A stretch of 64,000 bases of DNA from Fredinandcohnia onubensis (GCF_031181385.1 NZ_JAPSKV010000010.1:62001-126000); one strand, 5' to 3'; numbered from the stretch's first letter, positions 25,673 through 34,863 are shown. A program made the numbers and translations. The notes: generated from the sequence alone by a model not told the origin.

Positions 25673-26545
25673 ATGCTAAAAAAAATGGTAGCAATCTTAA
25701 CAGGTACTGTACTCTCAGTAACAGTAAGTGCTAATGTACAAGCTTCAATGATTACAGTACAAAAAGGAGATACCCTTTGGGATCTATCACGTGCGCAAAA
25801 TACATCAGTTAAAAACACTAAAATGTTGAATAACCTTTCGACAGACCTTATTCACCCTGGGGATGAACTATTTATTGCACCAGAAAAACAATATACGGTT
25901 AAGAAAGGCGACACTTTATGGGACATCGCCATTGATCATCAGGTAAAAGTTTCGCAACTAAAGGAATGGAACCAATTACATAGTGATCTTATCCATCCTG
26001 GATTAAATCTAGTAATCTTTGAAGGTGCAAAAACAGTTGCAACAGCTGTTGCAGATAAACCATTACAGTCAGTTGCAGGAACAACAAAAGAAAAAACAGT
26101 TACAGTTGATAAAAAAACAAATAAGAGCACTCCTGTTACACCTGCAGCGACTACAGAAAAGCCAAAAGAAAGTGCACCTGTAGCACCCGCTGCTGAAAAA
26201 CCAAAAGAAAGCTCAGCTACAAAACAAGCGGTATCAACGAGTAGTAGTACAAGTCAGAAGGAAATAACCGTAACAGCTACAGCTTACACCGCTACATGTG
26301 AAGGATGCTCAGGTATTACATCTACTGGTATTAACCTACTGGAAAATCCAGATGCAAAGGTGATTTCAGTTGACCCATCTGTCATTCCACTTGGTAGCAA
26401 AGTTCATGTAGAAGGCTATGGCGAAGCAATTGCCGGAGACACTGGCGGAGCGATTAAAGGAAACAAAATTGATATCTTTATTCCTTCCAAACAAGATGCA
26501 ATTAATTATGGTGTCCAACAAGTAAAGGTAACGATTTTAGACTGA
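25673..26545 (+). CDS. Secreted LysM-LysM-3D cell-wall protein (YocH-like)
   Basis: 290 residues: signal peptide (about 1-25, ending VQA), two LysM peptidoglycan-binding repeats (ITVQKGDTLWDLS at 27 and YTVKKGDTLWDIA at about 75), a Thr/Pro/Lys-rich linker with EKPKESAP repeats, and a C-terminal 3D domain (TATAYTATCEG to AGDTGGAIKGNKIDIF). The 3D domain carries the three Asp that name it and resembles lytic transglycosylase MltA catalytic sites. The layout equals B. subtilis YocH, a muralytic enzyme of the WalRK regulon. Strong SD GGAGGG. A WalR box could not be shown. Confidence 0.88.
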   Translation: MLKKMVAILTGTVLSVTVSANVQASMITVQKGDTLWDLSRAQNTSVKNTKMLNNLSTDLIHPGDELFIAPEKQYTVKKGDTLWDIAIDHQVKVSQLKEWNQLHSDLIHPGLNLVIFEGAKTVATAVADKPLQSVAGTTKEKTVTVDKKTNKSTPVTPAATTEKPKESAPVAPAAEKPKESSATKQAVSTSSSTSQKEITVTATAYTATCEGCSGITSTGINLLENPDAKVISVDPSVIPLGSKVHVEGYGEAIAGDTGGAIKGNKIDIFIPSKQDAINYGVQQVKVTILD

Positions 26546-26574
26546 TAAAAATCTTTGAATCTCCGTGCTATCAC

Positions 26575-26622
26575 AAAAGGCCCTGCAAAACATTTAAATT
26601 CATGTTTTGCAGGGCCTTTCTT
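26575..26622 (+). terminator. Strong terminator of the LysM-3D gene
   Basis: An 18-bp stem beginning AAAGGCCCTGCAAAACAT with a short loop, symmetric enough to work on both strands. Confidence 0.9.
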
Positions 26623-26797
26623 ATTTTACTTTTGCACTTTTTCTCTAACCTCCAACATATACAATATTCCCTCCGTGTTTACCATATTAAGCATGCATAT
26701 AGTTAAATGTAATTTTTTGTAAATAAATATTACGTTGGTAAAATCCTACTCAGTACAATAAAAGTGGCTACATACAAAAGTAAATGGAGGCATAACC

Positions 26798-27043
26798 TTG
26801 GATTACGTTAAACCTACCCAGTTAATAGAGGATGTTGCACATGCAGGTGCATATAAATCCACCCTAAAAATAAGTGACATTTTGATTAAAGGGATACTTT
26901 CAGGAGCCTTTCTCGGCTTTGCAACAACACTCACCTTTACTGCCACAATCGAAACCAAACTAAGTATTGTTGGAGCTTTAGTCTTTCCAGTTGGATTTGT
27001 ACTCGTATTATTATTAAGCCTTGAACTTGTGACAGGTAACTTA
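26798..27043 (+). pseudogene. Formate/nitrite transporter (FNT) family, N-terminal fragment
   Basis: The start TTG 26798 has an SD (ATGGAGG). The first ~82 residues fit the FNT family: ISDILIKGILSGAFLGFATTL, then VGALVFPVGFVLVLLLSLELVTGN, the conserved end of helix 2. After ELVTGN the family would go on with about 180 more residues and four helices. Here the frame leaves the family and reads through unrelated DNA, which encodes a serine hydrolase fragment on the other strand, to a stop at 27136. A broken gene without transport function. Confidence 0.8.
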
Positions 27044-27207
27044 GTAAGGTTCCGATTAATTGTTTTTGAATTAATGGTCATTTCATTGCTTAAGACAATA
27101 ACCGTAATTCCCTCGTCTATTAAACGAGTAACGTAGTGACGGAAACCACTCGGGTATCCACCAGAGTGTCCTACAGCATCAAGCCCCGATTTTTCAAAAA
27201 ATAAATT
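27044..27207 (-). pseudogene. Beta-lactamase-family serine hydrolase, C-terminal fragment
   Basis: The minus strand reads FFEKSGLDAVGHSGGYPSGF, then RHYVTRLIDEGITVIVLSNE, which is the HSGG...IVLSN end of class C beta-lactamase-like/PbpE-type hydrolases (HxGG corresponds to the third, KTG-like, motif). It has no start and no catalytic SxxK part. It abuts the FNT fragment tail to tail. Not covered by any complete gene. Confidence 0.75.
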
Positions 27208-27313
27208 CTTTTAAAATAACTATTTTAGATCCAAATAAGAGTTTGTCATTCACCCATAAAGTAAAGTATAGTTAGTATCTAATAAAACAATCCTCTGATA
27301 AGGTTGTGTTAAC

Positions 27314-28021
27314 ATGCGTATTAATAAATATATAAGTGAATCTGGAAAAGCATCTAGAAGAGGTGCCGATAAATTAATTACCGATGGGAGAGTTACCATT
27401 AATGGTAAGCGTGCAACTATAGGTAGCCAGGTTGAGCCTGGGGATGACGTTCGAGTGGATGGAAACCCCATTCGAGTAGCAAGGAATAATGTCTATATCG
27501 CCTTAAATAAACCTGTAGGCATTACTAGCACAACAGAAAAAGGAGTTAAGGGGAATATCGTTGATTTAGTCAACCATCCATTAAGAATATTTAACATTGG
27601 ACGGTTGGATAAAGATTCAGAGGGCTTAATACTTCTTACGAACGATGGCGACATTGTTAACGAAATTCTGCGTTCTGAAAATAAACATGAAAAAGAATAT
27701 ATCGTTTCAGTAGACAAGCCAATAACTCCTGAATTCTTGAAGAAGATGTCAGAGGGTGTCAAAATATTGGATACAAAAACACTTCCTTGTGAAGTTGTTC
27801 AATTATCAAAGTTTGATTTTCAGATTATTTTAACACAGGGGCTAAACCGTCAAATACGGCGCATGTGCGCGGAATTAGGATACGATGTTTACCGATTGCA
27901 AAGAACCCGAATCATGAATATTCACTTAGGCAACCTTCCTCCTGGACAATGGCGAGATTTATCTAAGAAAGAACGAACTCAGTTATTTAGAGAATTAAAC
28001 TATGAGCCAAAAGAATGGTAA
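27314..28021 (+). CDS. rluF: 23S rRNA pseudouridine synthase, RluF/RsuA family
   Basis: 235 residues: N-terminal S4 RNA-binding domain (about 1-60, [20 protein letters not shown]) and the catalytic domain with [17 protein letters not shown] (catalytic Asp104) and [12 protein letters not shown]. The [17 protein letters not shown] segment and the [23 protein letters not shown] ending favour RluF (U2604 of 23S rRNA) over RsuA. ATG 27314 has only a poor SD. No operon partner; it follows the debris of two broken genes. Confidence 0.85.
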   Translation: MRINKYISESGKASRRGADKLITDGRVTINGKRATIGSQVEPGDDVRVDGNPIRVARNNVYIALNKPVGITSTTEKGVKGNIVDLVNHPLRIFNIGRLDKDSEGLILLTNDGDIVNEILRSENKHEKEYIVSVDKPITPEFLKKMSEGVKILDTKTLPCEVVQLSKFDFQIILTQGLNRQIRRMCAELGYDVYRLQRTRIMNIHLGNLPPGQWRDLSKKERTQLFRELNYEPKEW

Positions 28022-28355
28022 AACTATGGAATGTCCAATTTAAGTAGAATGATCAGTAGATTAATCCTTTAACTAAAGGGACATTCCCATATTAAATGAA
28101 ACCCTAGTGCTTCATAGCTATTAAGCCTAAGTAAAAAATTTCAGAAGCTATTAAAACACATTGAATCCCCCCATTCAATGTGTTTTTATTTATGATAAAG
28201 TTTTAGTGGTCGCTTATGTAAAACAATTACTTAGTCCCTAACGACATTGAACTAATATAAATCCAATTGATAGATTGTTAAACAATATTGGAACAAAGCT
28301 TTACAAAGGCTACGCCATTCAAAAAAAACAATAAGGGAACTATCTAACTTTACCA
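28022..28355. other. Intergenic region between rluF and rlmH
   Basis: Holds a 9-bp inverted repeat GGAATGTCC / GGACATTCC (28028-28036 and 28079-28087, 42-base loop) right after rluF, then the terminator at 28153. Nothing else is recognisable. Confidence 0.5.
28153..28188. terminator. Terminator between rluF and rlmH
   Basis: Perfect 14-bp stem AAAACACATTGAAT / ATTCAATGTGTTTT with a six-C loop; T-runs both ways. Confidence 0.85.
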
Positions 28356-28835
28356 CTACTTATGGTACGGTTCATTCCTAATGATCCGAAACGCACGATA
28401 CACCTGTTCCACTAATATCAATCTCATTAATTGATGCGGGAAGGTCATCTTTGAAAAAGACAATGTATCATTTGCTCGCTTCATTACGTCCTTGCTTAAG
28501 CCTAGAGAACCACCGATGACGAAGACAATTTTGCTTTTTCCATAGGTTGCTAGGTTTTCAAGATCGTCAGCCAGCTGTTCGGATGATTTCATCTTTCCTT
28601 CAATTGCTAATGCAATGACATGAGTGTCATCCGATAATTTTGAAAGTATCCGCTCCCCCTCTTTTTGTTTCACCTGCTCCATTTCGGATTCACTTAAATT
28701 TTCCGGTGCTTTTTCATCCGCAAGTTCAATCATATCAACCTTGGCATAGGCTGTTAATCGTTTTAAGTATTCGTTGATCCCCTGGATCAAATATTTCTCT
28801 TTTAACTTTCCAATTGTTACGATTGTGATGTTCAC
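28356..28835 (-). CDS. rlmH: 23S rRNA (pseudouridine1915-N3)-methyltransferase
   Basis: SPOUT-class methyltransferase acting on pseudouridine 1915 of 23S rRNA in 70S ribosomes. The GTG at 28835 with SD GGGGAT gives 159 residues, exactly the usual size; the GTG seven codons upstream has no SD. Seen: [14 protein letters not shown], the SAM-binding knot [10 protein letters not shown], and the C-terminal [20 protein letters not shown] with NEPYHK. B. subtilis yydA is the orthologue and holds the same place next to htrA. Confidence 0.95.
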   Translation of the reverse strand: MNITIVTIGKLKEKYLIQGINEYLKRLTAYAKVDMIELADEKAPENLSESEMEQVKQKEGERILSKLSDDTHVIALAIEGKMKSSEQLADDLENLATYGKSKIVFVIGGSLGLSKDVMKRANDTLSFSKMTFPHQLMRLILVEQVYRAFRIIRNEPYHK

Positions 28836-28837
28836 AC

Positions 28838-29205
28838 TTATCCCCACTTCGTTCACATTTTACAAACACACTATCCACAGAAGTTATCCACATATCCACA
28901 TTTTCTATCCACATCTTGTATGAGAATATTAGTTCCCTACAACATATACCGCCTTATTTTGACAAAATTCACAGGTTGTTGATAAGTTTTCGTCTTCAAT
29001 TTTCGTCATAATCGGCGCTACCTCATGTTCATCAACCACAATGTCCAATGCTAATTCAATATGTTCTCCACAACATTTAATCATTTTTTCGTCCTCCATC
29101 AAACTTACCCACATCCGCCTGCGGATTATGGGTATAACTTTATCTTGTTATTTTTCTTATCCACATGTTTTATCTTACCCATTTTAGCATATAATCTTAT
29201 CCACA
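28838..29205 (+). promoter_or_regulatory. DnaA-box cluster around rlmH and the CxxH/CxxC gene
   Basis: Perfect TTATCCACA at 28884-28892, 29157-29165 and 29197-29205. One-mismatch boxes at 28838 (TTATCCCCA), 28871 and 28905 (CTATCCACA), 28892 (ATATCCACA) and 29105 (TTACCCACA). All point the same way, four of them within 28871-28913. B. subtilis has oriC-proximal DnaA-box clusters that titrate DnaA, one of them at yydA (rlmH). Confidence 0.75.
28929..29084 (-). CDS. Small CxxH/CxxC-motif protein
   Basis: 51 residues from ATG 29084, chosen for SD GGAGGAC eight bases ahead; the longer frame from 29114 lacks one. It has C-C-GEHIE near the start and CEFCQNKA near the end, matching the small Bacillus family named for CxxH/CxxC motifs, probably a zinc-binding knuckle. 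Function unknown. It sits among the DnaA boxes between htrA and rlmH, a conserved position in related genomes. Confidence 0.75.
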   Translation of the reverse strand: MIKCCGEHIELALDIVVDEHEVAPIMTKIEDENLSTTCEFCQNKAVYVVGN

Positions 29206-29236
29206 AAAAACAGGGGAAGTTTCATTCCCCTGTTTT
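29205..29236 (-). terminator. Terminator of htrA
   Basis: AAAACAGGGGAA / TTCCCCTGTTTT hairpin with T-run, eight bases after the htrA stop. Confidence 0.85.
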
Positions 29237-29243
29237 CTTGAGC

Positions 29244-30485
29244 CTACATTGTTTCTCTTGCCAATCGTACTGTCACCTTTTGCTTTTCACCGCCCCGGTA
29301 GAATGTGACCTCCATTGTGTCACCCACTGATTTTTCATTATATAAATGTTTTCGTAAATCAATTAGTGAGCTGACTTTCTCACCATCTAGTTCTACGATC
29401 ACATCAAGCTCCCTCAATCCCGCCTGGGATGCTGGTGTATTTCGTAGCACTTCTAAAACTGCTACTCCCTCTGTTACGTCATTTGATAAATGCAAGGTCT
29501 GCATGCGATGATAGGAGGAAATTTCACTTAAACTCTTTAGTTGTCCTACTCCTAAAAAAGGACGATTAACTTCACCATACACTTCAAGGTCTTCAATAAT
29601 CGGCTTTGCACTAGTAATCGGAATCGAAAGGCCAATTCCCTCAACGGCCTCCTGCGCAATTTTCATTGAATTAATACCAATTACTTCTCCTTTGATGTTA
29701 ACCAGCGCTCCTCCACTGTTTCCTGGATTAATCGCAGCATCTGTTTGCATGACATCGGCATTCCAATCAGGGACTCCATCCTGATTAATATCGACTGGAA
29801 TTGTTCGATTTAAGCCTGAGATAATTCCTTGAGTGACTGACCCAGAAAACTCAAGTCCAAGCGGGTTTCCAATAGCAATGACAGGTTCACCAAGATTAAT
29901 GTTATCGGAGTTTCCAAATTGAGCTATCTTTTTTATATGGCTTCCGTCAATCTCAATTACCGCTAAATCCGTCCAAATATCACTTCCGAGTACTCTTCCC
30001 TTCACCCTTGCCCCATCACTAAGACTCACCTCTATATCAGAAGCGCCTTCAATTACATGATGGTTTGTGACGATAAAGGCCTTACCATCTCCTTTTTTAT
30101 AGATGACCCCAGAGCCCGTTCCCGCTGTCATCGATTCCTCTGTCCAGAAATTAGTTTGTTGTAAATTGACAATTCCTACAACAGCCTCACTTACCTTATT
30201 GACCGCACTGGTAATCTCAGTAGTCACGTTCACGTTGATATTTTGTTGAACACTTTCTCCTGTTGCTGGTGCTTTTTCCTCTACCTCATCAAGTCCATTC
30301 ACCTCTTCAGGAGTTGCATTTTCGTCATTTGGAAGTAAATGAAACTTGGATAAGGTCGGTAATAGAGCTATTACAAGAAGTGCCCCAATAACAGCACCGA
30401 CTAATGCCGAGAGAAACCAACTGCCTCGGTTGCCTTTCTTTCTTTGCTGCCTTTGGTTTATATAATTCTGATCATAATACCCCAT
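29244..30485 (-). CDS. HtrA/DegP-family membrane-anchored serine protease
   Basis: 413 residues: cytoplasmic basic N-terminus, one membrane anchor (about 23-43), an acidic linker, a trypsin-like protease domain with catalytic triad His143 (NHHVIEG), Asp173 (WTDLAVIEI) and Ser257 (NPGNSGGAL), and a C-terminal PDZ domain (about 310-410, PASQAGLRELDVIVELDGEKV). It acts outside the membrane on misfolded secreted proteins. B. subtilis YyxA (HtrC) is the counterpart and normally follows walJ; here five other genes come between. SD AAGGAGAAATC before ATG 30485. Confidence 0.93.
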   Translation of the reverse strand: MGYYDQNYINQRQQRKKGNRGSWFLSALVGAVIGALLVIALLPTLSKFHLLPNDENATPEEVNGLDEVEEKAPATGESVQQNINVNVTTEITSAVNKVSEAVVGIVNLQQTNFWTEESMTAGTGSGVIYKKGDGKAFIVTNHHVIEGASDIEVSLSDGARVKGRVLGSDIWTDLAVIEIDGSHIKKIAQFGNSDNINLGEPVIAIGNPLGLEFSGSVTQGIISGLNRTIPVDINQDGVPDWNADVMQTDAAINPGNSGGALVNIKGEVIGINSMKIAQEAVEGIGLSIPITSAKPIIEDLEVYGEVNRPFLGVGQLKSLSEISSYHRMQTLHLSNDVTEGVAVLEVLRNTPASQAGLRELDVIVELDGEKVSSLIDLRKHLYNEKSVGDTMEVTFYRGGEKQKVTVRLARETM

Positions 30486-30598
30486 TAAATGATTTCTCCT
30501 TTTACACTCTTTCTATTAATTTTACCCATATTTTATGCAAATCATGACCCAGCCCCACAACAACAAAAGACAGAAGCCACTAGCCCCTGCCTTTTTCT

Positions 30599-31711
30599 TT
30601 AAGCGTTTTTCCGCTCCATTAAATTGATACCGATCCCGATTAACATGACTCCCATTAACGTCAGAATGCTGATTGGATATAGTAATTCACTCATCGGTGC
30701 TTCATAAATGGTAGCGGCTTTTAAGCCTTCCATAGCATGTTTAATTGGCACAAAGTCCGACACCTTTAACAAGAAGTCTGAGCTTACAATTTCTAATGGC
30801 CAATAGGCCCCACCAAGCATCGACAAGCAGACCGATACAAGTGAAATAATCGCATTGAATTGTTGAGTACTTTTAACAACACTGACTAAAAATAACGATA
30901 GCGCGACAATTGAGAACACGTATGGGATTAACACAATTAACGTTTTTCCAAATCCCCCATAAAAGTCTACCCCGACTGCATACCGGAACACGATAAAGAT
31001 GAGTGCCACCTGAAAATACCCCATTAGGAAACTATAAATTAAATTGCCTGCATACATCTCCCATTTTTTTAAAGGGGATAAAATCATACGGTCCCAAACT
31101 CCCCATGTTCTCTCTTGTAATATGTTGTGAACATTATAAGAAATCGTGTAAATGACAAAAAACAAGGTAAAGCCAAAAATCGTCTGCAGCTGGTTATCAA
31201 TAATTACAGTATCGTCGCTCCGAAAAGAAGCAGCTTGAATCTTGAATAACGGGTTCTCTTCCTTTTCATTTAAGTCTTCAATAATGGCATCTGAGTCGAT
31301 ATGGCTATTTGTAGCTGCTGCCTCTTTTATCTTCTCTTCCATTAAAAGATTCCCATAAAAGGTCTGAAGATAGCTTTCTATGATATGAAGGTTAGACGTC
31401 TCTGTCACTATGACAATAGTGTAAGAATCCTTATCTAGCTTCACAGCAGCCTCTGCATCACCTTCACTGACCATTTTCTTTGCCTCATCTTCTGTCACTA
31501 GCTTAAATTCAAACGCCTCAGTCTTATTTAGTTCTTTCCAAAGCCCCGTTTCTTCAATATTTTCAATATCTGTATAAAGGGGTACTTTAATATTTGTATA
31601 ATTTGCAGCACCTAATAACAAGGCAAACACAATACTCATAACAGTCATGCCAATCATAAGCATTGGCTTTCTTAGAAATAATTTAAATTTTGCCTGTAAA
31701 ATACTTATCAT
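30599..31711 (-). CDS. ABC-2 type exporter permease (LnrN-like)
   Basis: 370 residues with a first helix at about 15-38 (PMLMIGMTVMSIVFALLLG), a large extracytoplasmic part (about 40-185) and five or six helices after it (TIFGFTLFFVIYTISYNVH onward), ending near RKNA. This is the ABC2_membrane_3 layout of YhfP/LnrN exporters. Last gene of the five-gene unit; its start overlaps the preceding permease stop by four bases (ATGA), so translation is coupled. Probably one half of a heterodimeric channel for an amphipathic drug. Confidence 0.82.
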   Translation of the reverse strand: MISILQAKFKLFLRKPMLMIGMTVMSIVFALLLGAANYTNIKVPLYTDIENIEETGLWKELNKTEAFEFKLVTEDEAKKMVSEGDAEAAVKLDKDSYTIVIVTETSNLHIIESYLQTFYGNLLMEEKIKEAAATNSHIDSDAIIEDLNEKEENPLFKIQAASFRSDDTVIIDNQLQTIFGFTLFFVIYTISYNVHNILQERTWGVWDRMILSPLKKWEMYAGNLIYSFLMGYFQVALIFIVFRYAVGVDFYGGFGKTLIVLIPYVFSIVALSLFLVSVVKSTQQFNAIISLVSVCLSMLGGAYWPLEIVSSDFLLKVSDFVPIKHAMEGLKAATIYEAPMSELLYPISILTLMGVMLIGIGINLMERKNA

Positions 31712-32967
31712 ATAGCATCACCTCTTTTCGGAAAGCTAAAAACAGCTGCGGTCAGCATCACCAAACCAAAGCCCACTAAATAAAAAATATGATGTGTAAT
31801 TGCGGAAAGTTCCACTCCTTGAAGCAATTGTAATAATGCGGTCATTCCTGCACCATTTGGCGTAAAATTACCCAACATTCCAATGACAGATGAAGTTTCA
31901 GCAATCGGCGTAAAACTACCACCTAAAAAGGCAAAAATCGAAACCATCACATTCCCAAAAAAGTTTGACACACCTTCTGAGTCGATTCGGAAGTTTAATG
32001 CAGTCAACAATGCACCTACTCCACCTATCGCAAAGGAAAGTGATAGGTTCACTAAGAGAAACCCGAAAAGATCTTTCCAAACGACATTAAATATGAGAGA
32101 AGTAACTCCATATAAAACTGCTTGTTGTATAATCGCAATCAGTATTACAGAGAAAAAGATACCACCCAGATACGACCATCTTGACGTATTCGATAAGATA
32201 ATTCGGTTGAACACCTGTAACTGCTTTTCACGATAGGCAGATGAGCCAATATGGGAAGCAATAAACATAATAAACATAACGCTCATACCGACGGAATAAT
32301 ATTGCAATGAATTAATCGGTTCACGCTCGGTAACAGTCTCTGTCTTTCCAAGTTTCACACTATTCATATCTTCTAACTGAATTCCAGCTTTCCCTATTAC
32401 AGTCATGGAAGAGAGCTGTTTTTGGAAATTCATAAGGATATCCTCCACTATTTTGGGAGAAATCTGCTTTCCTTCATTTTTATAAAGGGTAATCGTGGCA
32501 GATGAAGGTTCATCTAGTAAGGCAGATGATAAAATATCATATGTGTAATGCTCTGGTATCTCAATAACAGCAGCGTAATGATCATCATTTTTTATTTCAT
32601 CCAATTTTTCCGCCTTAACTACCTCAAGTTTTACAACTTCTTTTAGTTCCTTACTACCAAACATCTCATCTACTAACGTCTGAATTGGACGAAGTTGATT
32701 TGCGCTTTGGATTAATGCTGTTTCTGCTTCCTCTGGCAGTCCCTTCGCTTTGACCTTTTGGATAAACGCTTCAACATCCCCTTGTTCGTTGCTATGATTA
32801 ATAAATGCCACTTTAGCTGAGATTGGTTCTGCGTCCCCACCCATGACCCCACCTAAGGCAAAGCCTAGGATTGCAATAAGGACAAGCGGCATTAGAACTA
32901 AAACCAGTAACTCTTGGGGGTTCCGTCGTAACACTAATAAGTCTTTCTTAATAAATGGAATAATCAT
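31708..32967 (-). CDS. ABC-2 type exporter permease (LnrM-like)
   Basis: 419 residues, same design as its downstream partner: helix at about 18-40 (ELLVLVLMPLVLIAILGFALG), extracytoplasmic domain (about 45-215), then about five helices including SVGMSVMFIMFIASHIGSSAYREKQ and FFGNVMVSIFAFLGGSFTPIAE. Follows the ATPase gene by 11 bases with SD AGGAGG. Forms the membrane part of the exporter with the next gene. Confidence 0.82.
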   Translation of the reverse strand: MIIPFIKKDLLVLRRNPQELLVLVLMPLVLIAILGFALGGVMGGDAEPISAKVAFINHSNEQGDVEAFIQKVKAKGLPEEAETALIQSANQLRPIQTLVDEMFGSKELKEVVKLEVVKAEKLDEIKNDDHYAAVIEIPEHYTYDILSSALLDEPSSATITLYKNEGKQISPKIVEDILMNFQKQLSSMTVIGKAGIQLEDMNSVKLGKTETVTEREPINSLQYYSVGMSVMFIMFIASHIGSSAYREKQLQVFNRIILSNTSRWSYLGGIFFSVILIAIIQQAVLYGVTSLIFNVVWKDLFGFLLVNLSLSFAIGGVGALLTALNFRIDSEGVSNFFGNVMVSIFAFLGGSFTPIAETSSVIGMLGNFTPNGAGMTALLQLLQGVELSAITHHIFYLVGFGLVMLTAAVFSFPKRGDAI

Positions 32968-32978
32968 CCTCTCACCTC

Positions 32979-33911
32979 CTAATCTCTTAACGCTCTACCT
33001 GTCAGATGAAGAAATACGTCTTCTAGTGTTGGCGCTTTTACTTCAACTGATATCAATGTTGTACTCGTTTCCTCAGCTATCTGGGAGATTTTTTGAAACA
33101 AATTGTACTCCTTTGGAACAATAACAGTTACAACTCGCTCCTGCACCTTTACTTGACGTACGGTTGTATCTGCTTCAAGTAATTGAATAAATTCTTCTTT
33201 TACCCGCTCAACCTGAATGGAAATTGTATTTTCAGAGGATAGAATATTTTTTAACTCTTCCTTCGTACCTGAAGCGATAATATGACCTTTATCCATGATA
33301 TAAATACGGTCACATAGGAACTCGACTTCTTCCATGTAATGACTTGTATATAATACCGTCATTCCACGTTCCTTATTGAGACGTTTTACCGTTTCTAAAA
33401 TATAATTTCGAGATTGTGGGTCAATCCCTACCGTTGGCTCATCCATGATAATAATTTCCGGATTATGAAGTAAAGCCACGCCAATATTTAACCTTCTTTT
33501 CATACCACCGGAAAATGTTTTAACTAGATCCTTTCTTCTGTCAGTTAAACCGATTTGCTCTAAAACTTCTTCAATTCGCTGTTTTAATTCAGCACCTTTT
33601 AACCTATAAATCTCTCCAAAAAATCGCAAATTTTCTTCAGCTGATAAATCCGTGTACAATGCAATTTCTTGAGGAACCACTCCTAAAATCTTACGGATAT
33701 TCTGTGGATTCTTAATCGTACTTTCATTTAGTAGCCGCACATCACCAGATGTTGGAACCACCAAGGATGAAAGCATAGAGATGGTCGTAGATTTTCCCGC
33801 TCCATTTGGACCAAGCAGACCCACAATCTCTCCTTTTTCCAAAAACATATTAATCCCCTGTGCAGCATACTTTTGTTTATATTTCTTCGATAAATCAATC
33901 ACTTCTAACAT
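32979..33911 (-). CDS. ABC transporter ATP-binding protein (LnrL-like)
   Basis: 310 residues. Walker A GPNGAGKS at 34-41, signature FSGGMKRR, Walker B IIIMDEP, and a C-terminal accessory domain typical of DrrA/LnrL exporters. The frame is open to 34124, but the extra 71 residues translate a MITE-like element; ATG 33911 has the perfect SD GAGGAGG and is the start. The order kinase-regulator-ATPase-permease-permease equals lnrJKLMN of B. subtilis, which confers resistance to linearmycins and other polyenes. Confidence 0.88.
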   Translation of the reverse strand: MLEVIDLSKKYKQKYAAQGINMFLEKGEIVGLLGPNGAGKSTTISMLSSLVVPTSGDVRLLNESTIKNPQNIRKILGVVPQEIALYTDLSAEENLRFFGEIYRLKGAELKQRIEEVLEQIGLTDRRKDLVKTFSGGMKRRLNIGVALLHNPEIIIMDEPTVGIDPQSRNYILETVKRLNKERGMTVLYTSHYMEEVEFLCDRIYIMDKGHIIASGTKEELKNILSSENTISIQVERVKEEFIQLLEADTTVRQVKVQERVVTVIVPKEYNLFQKISQIAEETSTTLISVEVKAPTLEDVFLHLTGRALRD

Positions 33912-33934
33912 AACCGTCGCCTCCTCATAATGCG

Positions 33935-34079
33935 TGTTCAAAAAGGAGGATAAAAAGGACCAAGAAGTTCGAGGCGGCGTAGCTTTGAGTACCGGAACGT
34001 ATGCAATTAATACGTGAGGAACGCAAAAGCAAGCCAACAAAGAAATTCGATGTGTCATTTTTACCGGACTTTTTGAACA
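33935..34079. mobile_element. MITE-like element with 11-bp perfect terminal inverted repeats
   Basis: 145 bp bounded by TGTTCAAAAAG and CTTTTTGAACA. Similarity continues inward (GAGGATAAAAAGGAC against TCCGGTAAAAATGAC), so the inverted repeat is about 26 bp with mismatches. The centre has no convincing gene and is richer in GC (GTTCGAGGCGGCGTAGC). It sits between the response regulator terminator and the ATPase SD. No target duplication is clear and no transposase is present. Confidence 0.65.
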
Positions 34080-34177
34080 TCCGTTTATAGTTTTATCATA
34101 GACTTTCAGGGCCTCTAACAGCACTATCTAGCGTCACTTGTTTATGTAAAAAACATGACCTGAGTCATTTCTCCATC

Positions 34178-34212
34178 AAAAAAGGGCCATCCACTGATGT
34201 TTGGACAACCCA
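34178..34212 (-). terminator. Terminator after the response regulator gene
   Basis: GGGTTGTCCA / TGGATGGCCC stem with six T on the minus strand. It separates regulator genes from exporter genes. Confidence 0.75.
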
Positions 34213-34218
34213 TGTATG

Positions 34219-34848
34219 TTATGTAATATCATTTTTCACTGCAAAAATTGCTAGCTGCGTACGATCGCGAAGCCCTAATTTATGTAAGACTTGCGTGATG
34301 TGGTTTTTTACCGTACCGACAGATAGGAATAATTCATCCGCAATTTCCTTATTTGTTTTTCCTTCACCTACTAATCTTGTGATATCTAATTCTCGTGTAG
34401 ATAAAGGCAATTCAAGTTTTTTCTCAACCTTGTGTAATAACCGCGGCATAACTTTTGCTGCAACCTCTTCATGAATCGTTAGACCCCCTTGAAAACAACT
34501 ATAAACCGCATGGATTAGTGTATTCTGGTCTGACGTTTTCAGTAAAAAAGCATTTGCCCCGTATTTTAATGCCTGGATTGCGTATTCATCATCATTAAAG
34601 GTTGTGAGGATTAAAATCTTTGCATTAGGCCAACGTTCCTTGATCTTTCTAGTTGCCTCAAGTCCATTCATAACTGGCATTCGGATGTCCATTAACACCA
34701 CATCAATAACATGTGCCTCCATCTTCTTAATTGCTTCTTCCCCATGTTCGGCCTCAGCCACAACACGGATTTTCTCGTCTTGCTCCAACATGAGTTTCAA
34801 GCCTTGCCTAACAATCGACTGGTCTTCTACAATTAACACATTCCACAT
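34219..34848 (-). CDS. NarL/LuxR-type response regulator (LnrK-like)
   Basis: 209 residues: receiver domain with acidic pocket (VEDQ), phosphoacceptor Asp54 (VVLMDIRMP) and conserved Lys in LLKTSDQN, then a LuxR-type HTH (ELDITRLVGEGKTNKEIAD, SVGTVKNHITQVLHKLGLRD). Encoded 15 bases after its kinase. Probably activates the ABC exporter genes downstream, as LnrK does. Confidence 0.9.
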   Translation of the reverse strand: MWNVLIVEDQSIVRQGLKLMLEQDEKIRVVAEAEHGEEAIKKMEAHVIDVVLMDIRMPVMNGLEATRKIKERWPNAKILILTTFNDDEYAIQALKYGANAFLLKTSDQNTLIHAVYSCFQGGLTIHEEVAAKVMPRLLHKVEKKLELPLSTRELDITRLVGEGKTNKEIADELFLSVGTVKNHITQVLHKLGLRDRTQLAIFAVKNDIT

Positions 34849-34863
34849 GTCCGTTTCCCTCCC

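Noticed and set aside
33912-34124. 71-residue N-terminal extension of the LnrL-like ATPase
   Set aside because: It is translated from the MITE-like element; the ATG at 33911 has a perfect SD and aligns with family starts.
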